The notes beneath the pieces are model-generated. The model was given only the letters and a program-made list of their open reading frames with translations, did no database searches and was not told the DNA's origin. From Bacteroidota bacterium (GTDB lineage: Bacteria > Bacteroidota > Bacteroidia > Chitinophagales > BACL12), in the NCBI GenBank assembly GCA_016706865.1, contig JADJIS010000002.1, forward strand, positions 1,502,270 through 1,566,269: a stretch of DNA of 64,000 bases, given 5' to 3'. Positions 32,801 to 41,859 of this stretch are shown in pieces. Both the position numbers and the translations under genes were made by a program. Every line of letters begins with the position of its first letter. Position 1 is the first letter of the stretch.

Positions 32801-33768
32801 ATGACAGAGATTTAGATTGGAGCACATATTATGGAGGCGCTGGCGATGAGTATGGATACGCCATAACAAATGACCTTGACAATAATTTATTTGTAACGGG
32901 AGCAACATTTAATTTTGAAATTGATGAATCGGAAAGATTTCCATTAATTTCAGGTGACTTTTTTAATGATAATGTTTTCACTGAAGATGCAGCTGCGGAT
33001 TGTAAAGGCTTTATACTAAAAATTAGTGAGGAAGGTGACTGTTTATGGGCAACTTTATTTGGTGGTGATAATAGAACGTTTCCGAGGGATATTACAAATA
33101 ACAATGAAAATATTGTCATAGTAGGTAACCAGATAGATGCAAATGGCAACTTTCCACTCGAACCTTCTGATTATGAAGATGTATTTTTTGATGATTTCGA
33201 TGACGCTGAAGGCAGTGGAGGTGCCACTTCATTTGTTTCAATGTTTAATAATAATACTGATTTATTGTGGTCAACATTTATTGGTGACAATGCTCACAAT
33301 GGTGCTGTTGCAGCCACAATAAATACTAATTATAGCAACCAATTATTTATTACCGGATTCATTTCCTATGATTACTTGATAGATGATTTTTTACCTCTAT
33401 GTAATCCAGGCGGGGATGCTTTATTTATGGATCATGATGCCGGTGGAATAGATGGTAATGATGGTTTTATTGTTGGTTTTGATTTAAGCGCATTTCCAAT
33501 TTTTATAACATCGGTTAATGATGATGCAATAATTATTGATGAACCTAAAATTAATCCTAATCCGACTTTGGATATTATTAATATTAAATTTCCTGATTTG
33601 AATTTATATAATTTAACCATATTTGATATGATGGGCTCAGAAGTTTATTCCGGTAGCACCTATGATTTAGAAACTTCAGTAAGTTTATCGATGCTCTCAA
33701 GAGGGTCATATATCTTAATGATCACATCCAATAAGAATACTTATAACCTACTTTTCATCAAACAATAA
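29869..33768 (+). CDS. Large T9SS-exported beta-propeller/DUF7948 protein
   Basis: ATG 29869 gives a 1299-residue protein with signal peptide MKNLFTLSLIFTLLLFSTPI then FAQ. Residues ~35-440 hold repeats of the SBBP/NHL-like type, marked by DGSGNVYVTGG and IKYNSSGT(x)QW, which build propeller blades. Then comes a module starting FTFFENKGQIIDTDNELRED that matches DUF7948 (FFDEAGIKYYLIIKPG), and a second run of blades ending near 1210. The C-terminus KINPNPTLDIINIKFPD is a type A sorting domain. It is a likely cell-surface or released adhesion or binding protein. The next gene starts 4 bp later and encodes a T9SS protein as well. Confidence 0.85.
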   Translation: MKNLFTLSLIFTLLLFSTPIFAQNFLVQEWMHTTGIPDTIDWSAATTDGSGNIYVTTNTLVDGEKANILTTKYNSSGVVQWEVSYNSTGDDNDYGTAICVDGSGNVYVAASSYISGNNYDYRTIKYNSSGTIQWNVTYNGPGNFYDVPTGIAVDGSGNVYVTGGSYGSSTLSDFCTIKYNSSGTSQWTSRYNYASDQDIAAIIKFSPSGRVIVAGGSAASPGSWDFASIKYNQTTGAQLAENRNSASGAGFDEVYAAETDASGNIYLVGRAAVIDEGYNMRTIKIDTSISVVWARNYDHVELNDEAHGIVVDLSDNVYVTGWVTNTDGTKSFETLKYNSSGTLQWSNEENADNSGLDAYALKISNTVYPYLMVAGNVDNGASLDFMSVIYNTDGDRLWIEQYDDPDKSDDKVNFVKTDLDGNFYVGGKSYAVSTATNRLIKYNWNSYIIPPDDDMAHPTSFTFFENKGQIIDTDNELREDIKYYTHRHNPSLYFTDDVLSYVWSRIDTTSANDTLSRIDLSFPGSNGTKVVNRAVSQAGEYLNYYLAHCADGITNVRSSDRLIITDLYDDVDLEFFFDEAGIKYYLIIKPGYSEQNDPISLLYDGAEEVNILGGGELEIVGLLGTLKQEIAEAYQIDGAGDLVTLGWDADFVVIDDFEIGFDLGAYDDELPLIIEMKFEPLIMGALCEPNLFWGTWYGGDDDDILTDVKINSADYPALYISGATQSTATEFPSEYEFINELTGTAYDIFIQKINLDEYNPIYDMYQPYWGSYVGGSDNEYLYGSKNSKLTIIESLEGNGKKIYFTGLSESDDLPVIDNAPGDPDNLFDPDLNSGMDGILGMMSSMGYLNWLTYIGGSTDNTRIYGIDKTYDDGIIIVGYSRGGDDFPFYDPSGTFPFHTSLRSGFIIELDNVHHLKLGTLFGSTSTDQIYDVVVDNNNDYIITGYTYGIDFPITTGGCYGTSAGASDIFVTKIRIDGDDRDLDWSTYYGGAGDEYGYAITNDLDNNLFVTGATFNFEIDESERFPLISGDFFNDNVFTEDAAADCKGFILKISEEGDCLWATLFGGDNRTFPRDITNNNENIVIVGNQIDANGNFPLEPSDYEDVFFDDFDDAEGSGGATSFVSMFNNNTDLLWSTFIGDNAHNGAVAATINTNYSNQLFITGFISYDYLIDDFLPLCNPGGDALFMDHDAGGIDGNDGFIVGFDLSAFPIFITSVNDDAIIIDEPKINPNPTLDIINIKFPDLNLYNLTIFDMMGSEVYSGSTYDLETSVSLSMLSRGSYILMITSNKNTYNLLFIKQ

Positions 33769-33772
33769 TATC

Positions 33773-35053
33773 ATGAAAAAATTTGTTTTCGCTATCTCTA
33801 TTTTTTTGCAGATCAATTGCAGTTTAGCACAATGGAATCTTATCGAAGAAAACGCTATTGGGTTTCCATGCTATCACGATATAGAATTTGTTTCAGATTC
33901 GGTAGGATATGTTGTAACTTATAATTTAATTGGCAAAACTGAAAATGCAGGTTCCACATGGTCTTTCGATTCAACAAAAAGTGGTTTTTTTGATCTAATA
34001 GATTTTATTAATGCCGATACAGGAATAGTATGTTGTTACCCTGTAGATGGTACAGAAATCATATTGACAATTGATGGTGGTTCTACATGGTCATTTCCAG
34101 ATATAGAAGATGTCTCTTTTTATATTGATGATATTGAGCTTCTCACTTCTGGGAAAATTAAAATCATAGAATCTATACCTGATAATTTACTGCTACATAA
34201 TATTACAGACTTTTATACAGACTATGAAGGCACTGAGTTATTCTCAGGTTATGCATCAGACATTGATTTTTCATCCGTTGACACAGGTTACATGGCTGGC
34301 TTTTTTGATATTGATTTTTCTTCATCTAATGTAATAAGAACTTATGATGGTGGATTGACATGGATACCAAGTGATTCAGAATTAAATGGGCCTGATCTTG
34401 GAATTTGTTTTCCAACATCACAGGTGGGATATGGTTATGGAGATGGCTTAACCCAAATTTGGAAATCGGAAGATTACGGTAATATTTGGGAATTATTAGA
34501 ATGGGATTTTAGTCAGGGGTTAGATCCACATGATGTTGATATAACAAATGTTTATTTTTATAATAAGGAGGTTGGATTTGTGGTTACATCGACAGAACTG
34601 GGAGATGATGTGCATTTTGAAGTATTACGCACGATAAACGGTGGTATGACATGGGACTCAACAGATTTTGATGCTGGAACGGAAATTTATGTAACAGATA
34701 TATTTTGTACTGACCCTCTAACTTGTTACATGACAACATGTAATAGTGGGATTTATAAAACATTAAATGGTGGCGGAAATATCGATACAGTAATCATTAA
34801 TGAAATTGCTCAAATTGGTCCTAAATTATTACTAAATATTTACCCTAATCCCGCGATAAATGTTATTAAACTAAAATTTCCCAATGATGTAAACCTTTTA
34901 TCAATAAAAACTATGAATGCTTTTGGTGAAATAATAAACCTTGAATTGAAAAACAATGAAGAAACGGATATAATGCATATTCCAGCAGGTATTTATGTAA
35001 CTGAGGCTAAAAGTGACAGAGGAATCGTTACAAAAAAATGGGTCAAGTTTTAA
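33773..35053 (+). CDS. T9SS-exported BNR/Ycf48-like beta-propeller protein
   Basis: This 426-residue protein has a signal peptide (MKKFVFAISIFLQINCSLAQ). Its repeats carry the BNR-like aspartate box pattern, for example KTENAGSTWSFDS, LTIDGGSTWSFPD, RTYDGGLTWIPSD and RTINGGMTWDSTD, which suggest a propeller of the Ycf48/sortilin class. It ends in a type A sorting domain opening LLNIYPNPAINVIKLKFPN. It is the second gene of a two-gene operon with the 1299-residue protein, so the pair may form one surface structure. Ligand and role are unknown; many BNR proteins bind glycans. Confidence 0.85.
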   Translation: MKKFVFAISIFLQINCSLAQWNLIEENAIGFPCYHDIEFVSDSVGYVVTYNLIGKTENAGSTWSFDSTKSGFFDLIDFINADTGIVCCYPVDGTEIILTIDGGSTWSFPDIEDVSFYIDDIELLTSGKIKIIESIPDNLLLHNITDFYTDYEGTELFSGYASDIDFSSVDTGYMAGFFDIDFSSSNVIRTYDGGLTWIPSDSELNGPDLGICFPTSQVGYGYGDGLTQIWKSEDYGNIWELLEWDFSQGLDPHDVDITNVYFYNKEVGFVVTSTELGDDVHFEVLRTINGGMTWDSTDFDAGTEIYVTDIFCTDPLTCYMTTCNSGIYKTLNGGGNIDTVIINEIAQIGPKLLLNIYPNPAINVIKLKFPNDVNLLSIKTMNAFGEIINLELKNNEETDIMHIPAGIYVTEAKSDRGIVTKKWVKF

Positions 35054-35268
35054 AACGATTTTAATTTTAAATCGACAGTTGGCTAATTAATTTTATAATT
35101 ATTTTAAATCTTAAAATTTTAATCCAAGGTGAAAAGTTTGTAAACTTACTATGAAAGTTATCTGAATTTTTATTCATAAAGTAGTCATATGAAATTTGCG
35201 TTCTTTATACAATTGTGATTATCACGAATATAAAAAGCTCACTTTATAAAATCATTGTTTTGTAGTTT

Positions 35269-37110
35269 TTAATGGGATGTACTTTCAATTAAAACACTCC
35301 CAACTTCCCCATCCGTTATAACCTCCACAACAAACATTCCCAAAGCAAATTTTCCCGGACTAAACTCAATAATTTTATCCCTCCCATTTTCAGAATAAAC
35401 CATTCTCCCATCAATTCCATAAACATTTAAAGTATAGTTTTGATATTCCGGTAATTCAATCATTAAAGGTTCATTGTTAAAACTAAATCCGTAGGTATTT
35501 TTAAATTGAATTGTTTGATTGGAATTTAAATTTTCAGTGGCAACAACGGTCATTAACCCCCTTGCATCAAGAGCATTATAGACTTCCTCATAATATAATC
35601 CACCAAAAATAGACTCCTCGGAAGCAAGTATTATTTGCGCAGCGTCCGGCATGCTCATATTGTCGAAACTTCCGTAAAGTGTTTCCAAAACAATTTTATC
35701 AGTATTTTCTTTTCCTATGGCGTCAAAAATATCCATTAATGCTCCACTCCATATTTCGCTGGAGGAATAATAATCTGCGGAATTATCTTCGGGATAATGT
35801 TTATTGGTGTTGGCATTTCTTCCCGCCCAGAATTCATTGTGTCCGTCCCAACTGAAAATAAAATTCCAGCGATAATCACTGAACATTCTCGAATAACTCG
35901 CGGCAAAATAATCTCCATATCCTTCATCCAATGCACGGCGCTCCAATCCGTCGTTAGTTTCGGGGGCTGCCTGATCGCTTAATGCATGGCCATATTCATG
36001 AACAATTACATCCGCATCCTCAGCATCATCCACTCCGCCTTCGCCAAGTTGTATAGAGGGAATTGCAGCACTTACATAAAAGGATTGGTCGGCTCCACTT
36101 GCACCATGTGGATCAATTTCAATATAAAAATTTTGCAGATCGGTATATCCTAAACTCAGGATATAATTATTGAGATTTGTAATATGGTAAAAAGTATTTA
36201 CATCCTCAAAACCACTCTCACTTCTTGTGAAATTAAATTCCGGAGTGATGGAAGTTACAACACCTGTTATGGGAGTATTCAGATCCTTTATAATAACCGA
36301 ATCCGTTCTTAAATAAAAAATTCCATCCTCAAACTTTGCCTTAAAACTTACATCCAATAATTCAGCGGTCAAAACTGCTGTATCTGCATCATCAAAATCT
36401 TTATATTCTCCAACATACGTAGTTTCAGCAGATGTTAAGGGGTCGGGACCAAATACTTTGCCGGTAACTGTGGTATCGATTGCTGTAAAATATACCCGGT
36501 TGTCATTTTCTGAAATTAATTCTCCATTTTCATTCAGCAACAAAGTAATTCTGCTGCGGTCTGAATTTTTAATCAATTCAAATTCAAAATAACGTTTCGG
36601 ATCATTATTTTCATCTACAATAATGTGCTGTGTAGAACTAATATCCTCAGATATTTTATAAACATTTTTTATGGTAACCGGGAGTTCCATTTTTTGTGTT
36701 TTCTCCAGCGGTAAATTCCAGTCTTTCGTATTAAAATAATTACCTGTAATAAATTGAATTTCACCCGAATTATTAACTGCCACTTTAATAATGGAATTAG
36801 CCACCAGTATCTCCTTATAATGTTGTCGGAAAGTGTAATACGTGTTTTGTGGTGATTTTTTTATTGTGATCAATTGAAGATCTGAATTTGATGAAAACAA
36901 TTCAGGATGAAACTGTAAAACATAATTTTCCACTTCATTTTGGTCATTTAAAACCAATTTCGCTTCCGGTTTAAAATTCCGTATCGAAATATTTTGTGCT
37001 GTAACAGAAAAACTGAAAAGAAAAAGTAAATAACAGCTATTTCGGAGCAGAAATATGCTCCAATTGTATCTGCCAGATGGTTTTGAGTTTTGACAATATT
37101 TTTTCTGCAT
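35269..37110 (-). CDS. Secreted FTP-domain metallopeptidase (M4/M36-like gluzincin)
   Basis: This protein of about 613 residues has a hydrophobic leader ending FLFSFSVTAQN. An FTP (propeptide) domain at ~40-130 contains YYTFRQHYKEILVANSIIKV. The catalytic region has the zinc motif VIVHEYGHALSDQ (H-E-x2-H), with the third ligand and general acid region LDEGYGDYFAASYSR downstream. The C-terminus has beta-strand features of a sorting domain (LNVYGIDGRMVYSENG), but the usual PNP box is missing. The start is unclear: ATG 37110 or 37122 both lie inside the upstream yigZ-like gene, an overlap of about 75-85 bp. It is a likely extracellular protease. Confidence 0.78.
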   Translation of the reverse strand: MQKKYCQNSKPSGRYNWSIFLLRNSCYLLFLFSFSVTAQNISIRNFKPEAKLVLNDQNEVENYVLQFHPELFSSNSDLQLITIKKSPQNTYYTFRQHYKEILVANSIIKVAVNNSGEIQFITGNYFNTKDWNLPLEKTQKMELPVTIKNVYKISEDISSTQHIIVDENNDPKRYFEFELIKNSDRSRITLLLNENGELISENDNRVYFTAIDTTVTGKVFGPDPLTSAETTYVGEYKDFDDADTAVLTAELLDVSFKAKFEDGIFYLRTDSVIIKDLNTPITGVVTSITPEFNFTRSESGFEDVNTFYHITNLNNYILSLGYTDLQNFYIEIDPHGASGADQSFYVSAAIPSIQLGEGGVDDAEDADVIVHEYGHALSDQAAPETNDGLERRALDEGYGDYFAASYSRMFSDYRWNFIFSWDGHNEFWAGRNANTNKHYPEDNSADYYSSSEIWSGALMDIFDAIGKENTDKIVLETLYGSFDNMSMPDAAQIILASEESIFGGLYYEEVYNALDARGLMTVVATENLNSNQTIQFKNTYGFSFNNEPLMIELPEYQNYTLNVYGIDGRMVYSENGRDKIIEFSPGKFALGMFVVEVITDGEVGSVLIESTSH

Positions 37111-37648
37111 TTGCGCGGTCAAATTCTATCCTAAAATTACATATTTCTGCGAAATCTGTTGCCATGATATGCGCCCCCGACTTGTTAAGTTCATGCATCA
37201 CCATTGGCATATCTGTTTCACTGCAAGAAATATTATACGATTCTTTAATGGGAACTGTAATGATATTTGCCTTATCCAGACAATCAGCCGCGGCCATTTT
37301 ATAAGCATTTATCAATCCCGGAACTCCAAGTTTTTTCCCACCGAAATAGCGCACCACTAAAATAATACATTCTGTAACGGCTCTGCTTTTCATTTCATTC
37401 AAAATCGGTCTACCAGCTGTACCGGAAGGTTCTCCGTCGTCGGATGCCCTTTCCATTTCTCCTTCAAAACCCAATCTGTAAGCAAATGTTACATGCACTG
37501 CCTTGTGGTGTTCTTTTTTTAAAGCATCCCTTAAAAGTTTAAACTCCTTTTCATCTGACATGGGGTAGGCATATCCCAAAAACTTACTTCCCGACTCCGA
37601 ATAAGAACCGGTGGAGGCATTTTGTAAGGTGTTGTAACTCAATATCAC
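37037..37648 (-). CDS. YigZ/IMPACT family protein
   Basis: This 203-residue protein has the UPF0029 N-terminal domain: SKFLGYAYPMSDEKEFKLLR, then AYRLGFEGEMERASDDGEPSGTAG with the hallmark DDGEPSGTAG, and VVRYFGGKKLGVPGLINAYK. The C-terminal ferredoxin-like half follows. Bacterial YigZ and eukaryotic IMPACT are thought to bind ribosome- or translation-linked partners, but the biochemical role is unsettled. The gene lies upstream of, and overlaps, the secreted peptidase gene on the same strand. The start ATG at 37648 has room upstream for a promoter. Confidence 0.92.
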   Translation of the reverse strand: MILSYNTLQNASTGSYSESGSKFLGYAYPMSDEKEFKLLRDALKKEHHKAVHVTFAYRLGFEGEMERASDDGEPSGTAGRPILNEMKSRAVTECIILVVRYFGGKKLGVPGLINAYKMAAADCLDKANIITVPIKESYNISCSETDMPMVMHELNKSGAHIMATDFAEICNFRIEFDRANAEKILSKLKTIWQIQLEHISAPK

Positions 37649-37800
37649 AGATCAGAAATTACGGCGAAGATGACAGAACTATTGCAAAATAAAAAATGAA
37701 TGAACAATTAGCCTCATTTTTCGTTACTTTTTCTGTCAAAATATTTGTGGGTTTGTTAAATTCGGAGTTATCTTTCGCACAGATTTAAACACGACACAAC

Positions 37801-39048
37801 TTGGCAAAACCGGAATCCCTTTCATTGATCGCAGAGATGTCTGAAAAAATTGTTTTTATCCGTCAATCGGCGGATGCACAACAATATTTTGCCGATTGTT
37901 TTAAGAAATTATTTAATCTCGAACATTGCGCAATCTACCGTGTAAGTGAAAAAAGAGATCTTTTCATTCGGAGTTTTCAGGAATCTCCCAAAAAAAAGAA
38001 CAACAATATATTTAAATATCCAATAAAATGTTCATTGACTGAAAACATATTAAAAAATTTCAATCAATATTTATTTCTTAAGGGAAATGAAATTTCCTTG
38101 ATCTCTGAAGTAAATGAAAAAACAAACCCTGAGGAGATTTTACTCACCGTAAGAAGATCCGGAGAGGTGGAATTATTTTTTTATGGACTTACTTCAACTT
38201 CTGTTGAGGTTTCAGATGAACAGAATGATGTTTGCAGAATAATATCCAACTTTTATTTACAGGTTCAGGACTCCCTGCAGATCAGAAATAATATTTCGTC
38301 TAAACAAAATGAATTATCGGGAAGGATAACACAAAATAATGATTCCTTAATTCAATTGAATGAAAAGTTATTGCAAAGTAATCAGGAGTTACAACAATTT
38401 GCCTATTCCGCTTCTCATGATCTGCAGGAGCCATTAAGAAATATTTCCGCTTACATCAATTTATTTTTGCGCAGTTATGGAAATACATTAACGGAAGATG
38501 GAAAGGAATATCTTCATTTTGCTTCGGATGCGGCGCAACGAATGCATCATCTTATTAAAGACCTCCTTACTTTCAGCAAATTAGATCATGCGGCGGAACC
38601 AATGGGTAAATTTGAAGGGAATGATATTATCCGCGAAGCTTTAAATAATTTGCAAATGGCTGTGGAAGAAAGTAATGCAATAATTTTATATCCCGACCTT
38701 CCTGTTTTATATGGAAATCATTCACAGATATTATTATTGTTTCAGAATTTAATTGATAATGCAATTAAATTCCGCAGTAAAAGTGAACCACTTGTTTTTA
38801 TTGATATGGAAGAAAAATCTGATCAATGGGAATTTAAAATTAAGGATAACGGAATTGGAATTCCACAACAATTTCAAACTAAAATTTTCGGATTTTTTAA
38901 CCGGCTTCATCCGCGAGATAAAATTCAGGGCTCAGGATTAGGATTATCCATCTGCAAAAAAATAGTGGAAAAACACAATGGAAGTATTATAGTGGAATCG
39001 AAACCCGGAAAAGGAAGTACATTTACTTTTACTTTGCGCAAAGATTGA
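37801..39048 (+). CDS. Sensor histidine kinase with N-terminal GAF/PAS-like region
   Basis: This 415-residue kinase has an N-terminal sensory half of about 190 residues with no membrane segment. A coiled-coil-like linker (NEKLLQSNQELQQF) and the H-box FAYSASHDLQEPLRNISAYI near residue 205 follow. HATPase motifs are N-box FQNLIDNAIKFRSKSEP, G1 IKDNGIGIPQ and G2 GSGLGLSICKKIVEKH. The H-box type resembles bacteriophytochrome-like kinases, but no bilin Cys is seen. The start is TTG at 37801, with ATG 37837 (MSEKIVF) as an alternative; TTTG and TATCTTTC lie upstream at 37744 and 37769. No response regulator is adjacent. Confidence 0.85.
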   Translation: MAKPESLSLIAEMSEKIVFIRQSADAQQYFADCFKKLFNLEHCAIYRVSEKRDLFIRSFQESPKKKNNNIFKYPIKCSLTENILKNFNQYLFLKGNEISLISEVNEKTNPEEILLTVRRSGEVELFFYGLTSTSVEVSDEQNDVCRIISNFYLQVQDSLQIRNNISSKQNELSGRITQNNDSLIQLNEKLLQSNQELQQFAYSASHDLQEPLRNISAYINLFLRSYGNTLTEDGKEYLHFASDAAQRMHHLIKDLLTFSKLDHAAEPMGKFEGNDIIREALNNLQMAVEESNAIILYPDLPVLYGNHSQILLLFQNLIDNAIKFRSKSEPLVFIDMEEKSDQWEFKIKDNGIGIPQQFQTKIFGFFNRLHPRDKIQGSGLGLSICKKIVEKHNGSIIVESKPGKGSTFTFTLRKD

Positions 39049-39093
39049 TCTGCAACTCAACGAATTTTAGTAAATTATTATTCAATAATAAAT

Positions 39094-39471
39094 ATGCCTC
39101 CAAAAAAAGTATTAAAATTATATTACCTCAGTACTTGTTCCACTTGTGCACGAATTATGAAGGACTTAAAAATAAAAAATTATCCCTTCGAATTACAGGA
39201 TATAAAAACGCAAAATATTACAGAAGAACAAATAGATGAAATGCATAAAATGTCCGGATCATACTTGGCTTTATTCAGTAAAGTAGCCTTGAAATTTCGG
39301 GCATGGGGTTTAAACGAAATGGAGTTGACAGAGCAGGATTATCGGAAGTACATCCTGCAGGAATATACCTTTCTGAAGCGACCTGTTTTTATCATCGGTA
39401 AAAAAATATTTGTGGGTAATGCTCCTAAAACTGTTGCGGCAGTAGCGTCAGAGTTAAAATCCTTGGTTTAG
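39094..39471 (+). CDS. ArsC/Spx-family thiol protein (arsenate reductase-like)
   Basis: This 125-residue glutaredoxin-like protein has the ArsC/Spx active-site loop LSTCSTCARIMKDLKI, giving Cys-x2-Cys at residues 15 and 18, and the helix that follows. The C-terminal FLKRPVFIIGKKIFVGN near residue 90 keeps the Arg that binds the anion in the family (R-P). That Arg is typical of ArsC-type reductases, while Spx regulators use the same fold for RNA polymerase binding. Bacteroidota usually annotate this as an arsenate reductase-family protein. It follows the histidine kinase by 45 bp on the same strand. The function is uncertain. Confidence 0.85.
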   Translation: MPPKKVLKLYYLSTCSTCARIMKDLKIKNYPFELQDIKTQNITEEQIDEMHKMSGSYLALFSKVALKFRAWGLNEMELTEQDYRKYILQEYTFLKRPVFIIGKKIFVGNAPKTVAAVASELKSLV

Positions 39472-39546
39472 TAAAGTCTGCTGTTTAAAATTATTTTGTA
39501 ATTCCAAACAATGTTTTTACATTTAAGGTCAGAAAATTCGATCCAA

Positions 39547-41694
39547 ATGACAAAAAAATTTACTCCTCAAATTATCCTCATTGCCATTTTAACACTTGTA
39601 ACTTTTTCCTCAAACAACCTTTTCGCAGCTGATTTGGAACCTAAAACAGTTATGTTACCGACTCCATTTTCTCCGGGTGATGATTGCACGGAAGCTGTTG
39701 TAATAACTGAAGGAACTTACACCGCACCAAATTCTGATTATTGGTATAGTTTCACAGTTCCAGTAACAGGATCTTATATTCTATCTACATGTGACCTTGG
39801 AAATACCTGCAATACAAAAATTTATTTGTATGATCACTGCGCCGGATTGATACCAACGGAATTAGCAGAAGGAACTTTGGCATATAACGATGATTTTTGT
39901 GATGAGCAATCGCAGATCATTGCAATTTTGGAAGAAGGGACAGAAATTTATATTCGAATTGGTGATTATGAAGTTGATTGTAGTGGAACTTCCATAGATT
40001 GGTCAATAACTTATTCGGGTGCACCGGCTGGATGTCTGGATCCATATGCTTGTAATTATTCTCCACTTGCAATAATTAGCGACGGTTCCTGTATTTATCC
40101 TGGGCATCCTGATTGTCCTTCTGGACCTGATCTCGTTTTGGATCCAACTTATTTTGATGGAGAAGTAGGTGTAGGTTGGGGAAATGATTTTCAAATTGAT
40201 CAAATAGATGCGGATGAATGGACAAACGAATGTTATATTGAAGAGGGATCATTAACTGGCCCCGGAATGAGAACTATTATAAAATTTGGTATACGCATTT
40301 GGAATTATGGTGATGAAGATTATCATATCGGTACAAGTGCTGAAAATCCATTATTGCAATTCGACCCATGCCATGGTCATACACATTATGTAGATTATGG
40401 CGAATATCAATTATATACCGAAGATGGTGTTGAACTTTCCGTTGGACATAAAAATGGTTTTGCAGTAATGGATCTTTGCGGATTTGGCGGATATACCGGC
40501 GCAGATATGGGTATTTCAGCTGGATGTTATGATGCTTATGGTGCAGGAACCGGTGGTCAATGGATAGATGTAACAGATGTACCGGATGGTACATATACAT
40601 TTGTTGCGAGAGTTAACTGGATGAATCATCCGGATGTTGATGGAAGAGTGGAAGTAAATCTTGCAAATAACTGGGCTTCCAGATGTATGACAATTACTCG
40701 TGATATAGATGGTAATATAGGTGCTGAAATGATAGATGATTGTGTTGCATTTTTAGATTGTCTCGGTGAAATTTGGGGAACTGCCAAAATGGATTGTGAA
40801 GGAAATTGTAACGGATGGCATCATATAGGTGATTTAAATGAAGACAGCACAAGAACAACAAATGATGTTGATCTTTACGTTGATAATATTCTTGATAATA
40901 CTATTATTGCAGAAATGTGTAATGATGCAAATGCTGACAGTGATATAGATGTTGTTGATGCTGCTTTGGTAATGGGTTGTTCAAATCAGGCATTAGGTTA
41001 CACACATGCCACCGATCTATGTGAACTTCCACAAACATTAATGAATACTTCTGATACAGTAACATATAGTATTGGCTCTGTAAATCCAGCATTTAATTAT
41101 CTGGATATTTATAGTTTGAATCCAAGTGCCAGAGTAATGGGTGCGCAATTTACAATGGAGGGATTGACTATAGATTCCGTTGTTAATTTATGTCCTGAAA
41201 CGTTCGGGTCCAATTATCAGATCACACATACCGCGAATGAAGTAATTGCATTAGGAATGAATGAAGTTCCTTATCAAATACACTTTGAACCTATTCCAAC
41301 TTTCAGAATATTTTATAGTGCAATTTATCCTGCAGAATTTTGTATCAAACATTTTACTGCTGCAGTAAATGAAAATTTTGAGGAAGTAGTTACAGATCTT
41401 AACGATGCCTGTGTAACTGTTACAGAAACAGGAGTGGAAGTGCTTTCAGCAAATCCATTAAATGTAAAAATTCAGCCAAATCCATTCAGTGAAACAGCAG
41501 TAATGAATTTCACCAATTTCACAGGAAAAGAATTTGTAATTGAATTGAGCGATATGAATGGAAATCTGATAAGAACAATTACCACATCCTCGAACACTAT
41601 CACCATCGATCGTTCTGACCTTGCAGCAGGTGTTTATATTTTCAGATTAACAGGAGTTGACGTAAGTCAGACAGGTAAATTTATTATTCAATAA
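39547..41694 (+). CDS. T9SS-exported lysyl oxidase-domain protein
   Basis: ATG 39547 gives 715 residues with a signal peptide ending FSSNNLFAAD. There follow a PPC-like domain, a GCLDPYACNYSPLA motif, and a lysyl oxidase domain at ~200-390. The copper-binding FDPCHGHTHYVDY has His276, His278 and His280. Lys302 in VGHKNGFAV and Tyr328 in AGCYDAYG match the pair that forms the lysine-tyrosyl quinone cofactor in animal LOX; QWIDVTDVPDGTYTF follows. A dockerin-like segment (GDLNEDSTRTTNDVDLYVDN) and a type A sorting domain (VKIQPNPFSETAVM) close the protein. It is predicted to oxidise lysine side chains outside the cell. An intrinsic terminator lies 60 bp past the stop. Confidence 0.88.
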   Translation: MTKKFTPQIILIAILTLVTFSSNNLFAADLEPKTVMLPTPFSPGDDCTEAVVITEGTYTAPNSDYWYSFTVPVTGSYILSTCDLGNTCNTKIYLYDHCAGLIPTELAEGTLAYNDDFCDEQSQIIAILEEGTEIYIRIGDYEVDCSGTSIDWSITYSGAPAGCLDPYACNYSPLAIISDGSCIYPGHPDCPSGPDLVLDPTYFDGEVGVGWGNDFQIDQIDADEWTNECYIEEGSLTGPGMRTIIKFGIRIWNYGDEDYHIGTSAENPLLQFDPCHGHTHYVDYGEYQLYTEDGVELSVGHKNGFAVMDLCGFGGYTGADMGISAGCYDAYGAGTGGQWIDVTDVPDGTYTFVARVNWMNHPDVDGRVEVNLANNWASRCMTITRDIDGNIGAEMIDDCVAFLDCLGEIWGTAKMDCEGNCNGWHHIGDLNEDSTRTTNDVDLYVDNILDNTIIAEMCNDANADSDIDVVDAALVMGCSNQALGYTHATDLCELPQTLMNTSDTVTYSIGSVNPAFNYLDIYSLNPSARVMGAQFTMEGLTIDSVVNLCPETFGSNYQITHTANEVIALGMNEVPYQIHFEPIPTFRIFYSAIYPAEFCIKHFTAAVNENFEEVVTDLNDACVTVTETGVEVLSANPLNVKIQPNPFSETAVMNFTNFTGKEFVIELSDMNGNLIRTITTSSNTITIDRSDLAAGVYIFRLTGVDVSQTGKFIIQ

Positions 41695-41751
41695 GACTGA
41701 ATAATAATTCTAAAATAAATACTTCGCGTTGTCATGAGCGAAGTGCTTTGT

Positions 41752-41784
41752 AAAAAACCGGGAGAGGAGCCCGGTTTTTTTTTT
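41752..41784 (+). terminator. Rho-independent terminator after the lysyl oxidase gene
   Basis: AAAAAACCGGG (41752-41762) pairs with CCCGGTTTTTT (41770-41780) around a 7-base loop and is followed by more T residues. It marks the 3' end of the lysyl oxidase gene and the start of the satellite array. Confidence 0.85.
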
Positions 41785-41859
41785 ACCCCGAGTAGAAAAT
41801 CATTAGAAAAACTTTCGGGCTAAAATAAATTCTCCAAATGATTTTCGTACTCGGGGTTA

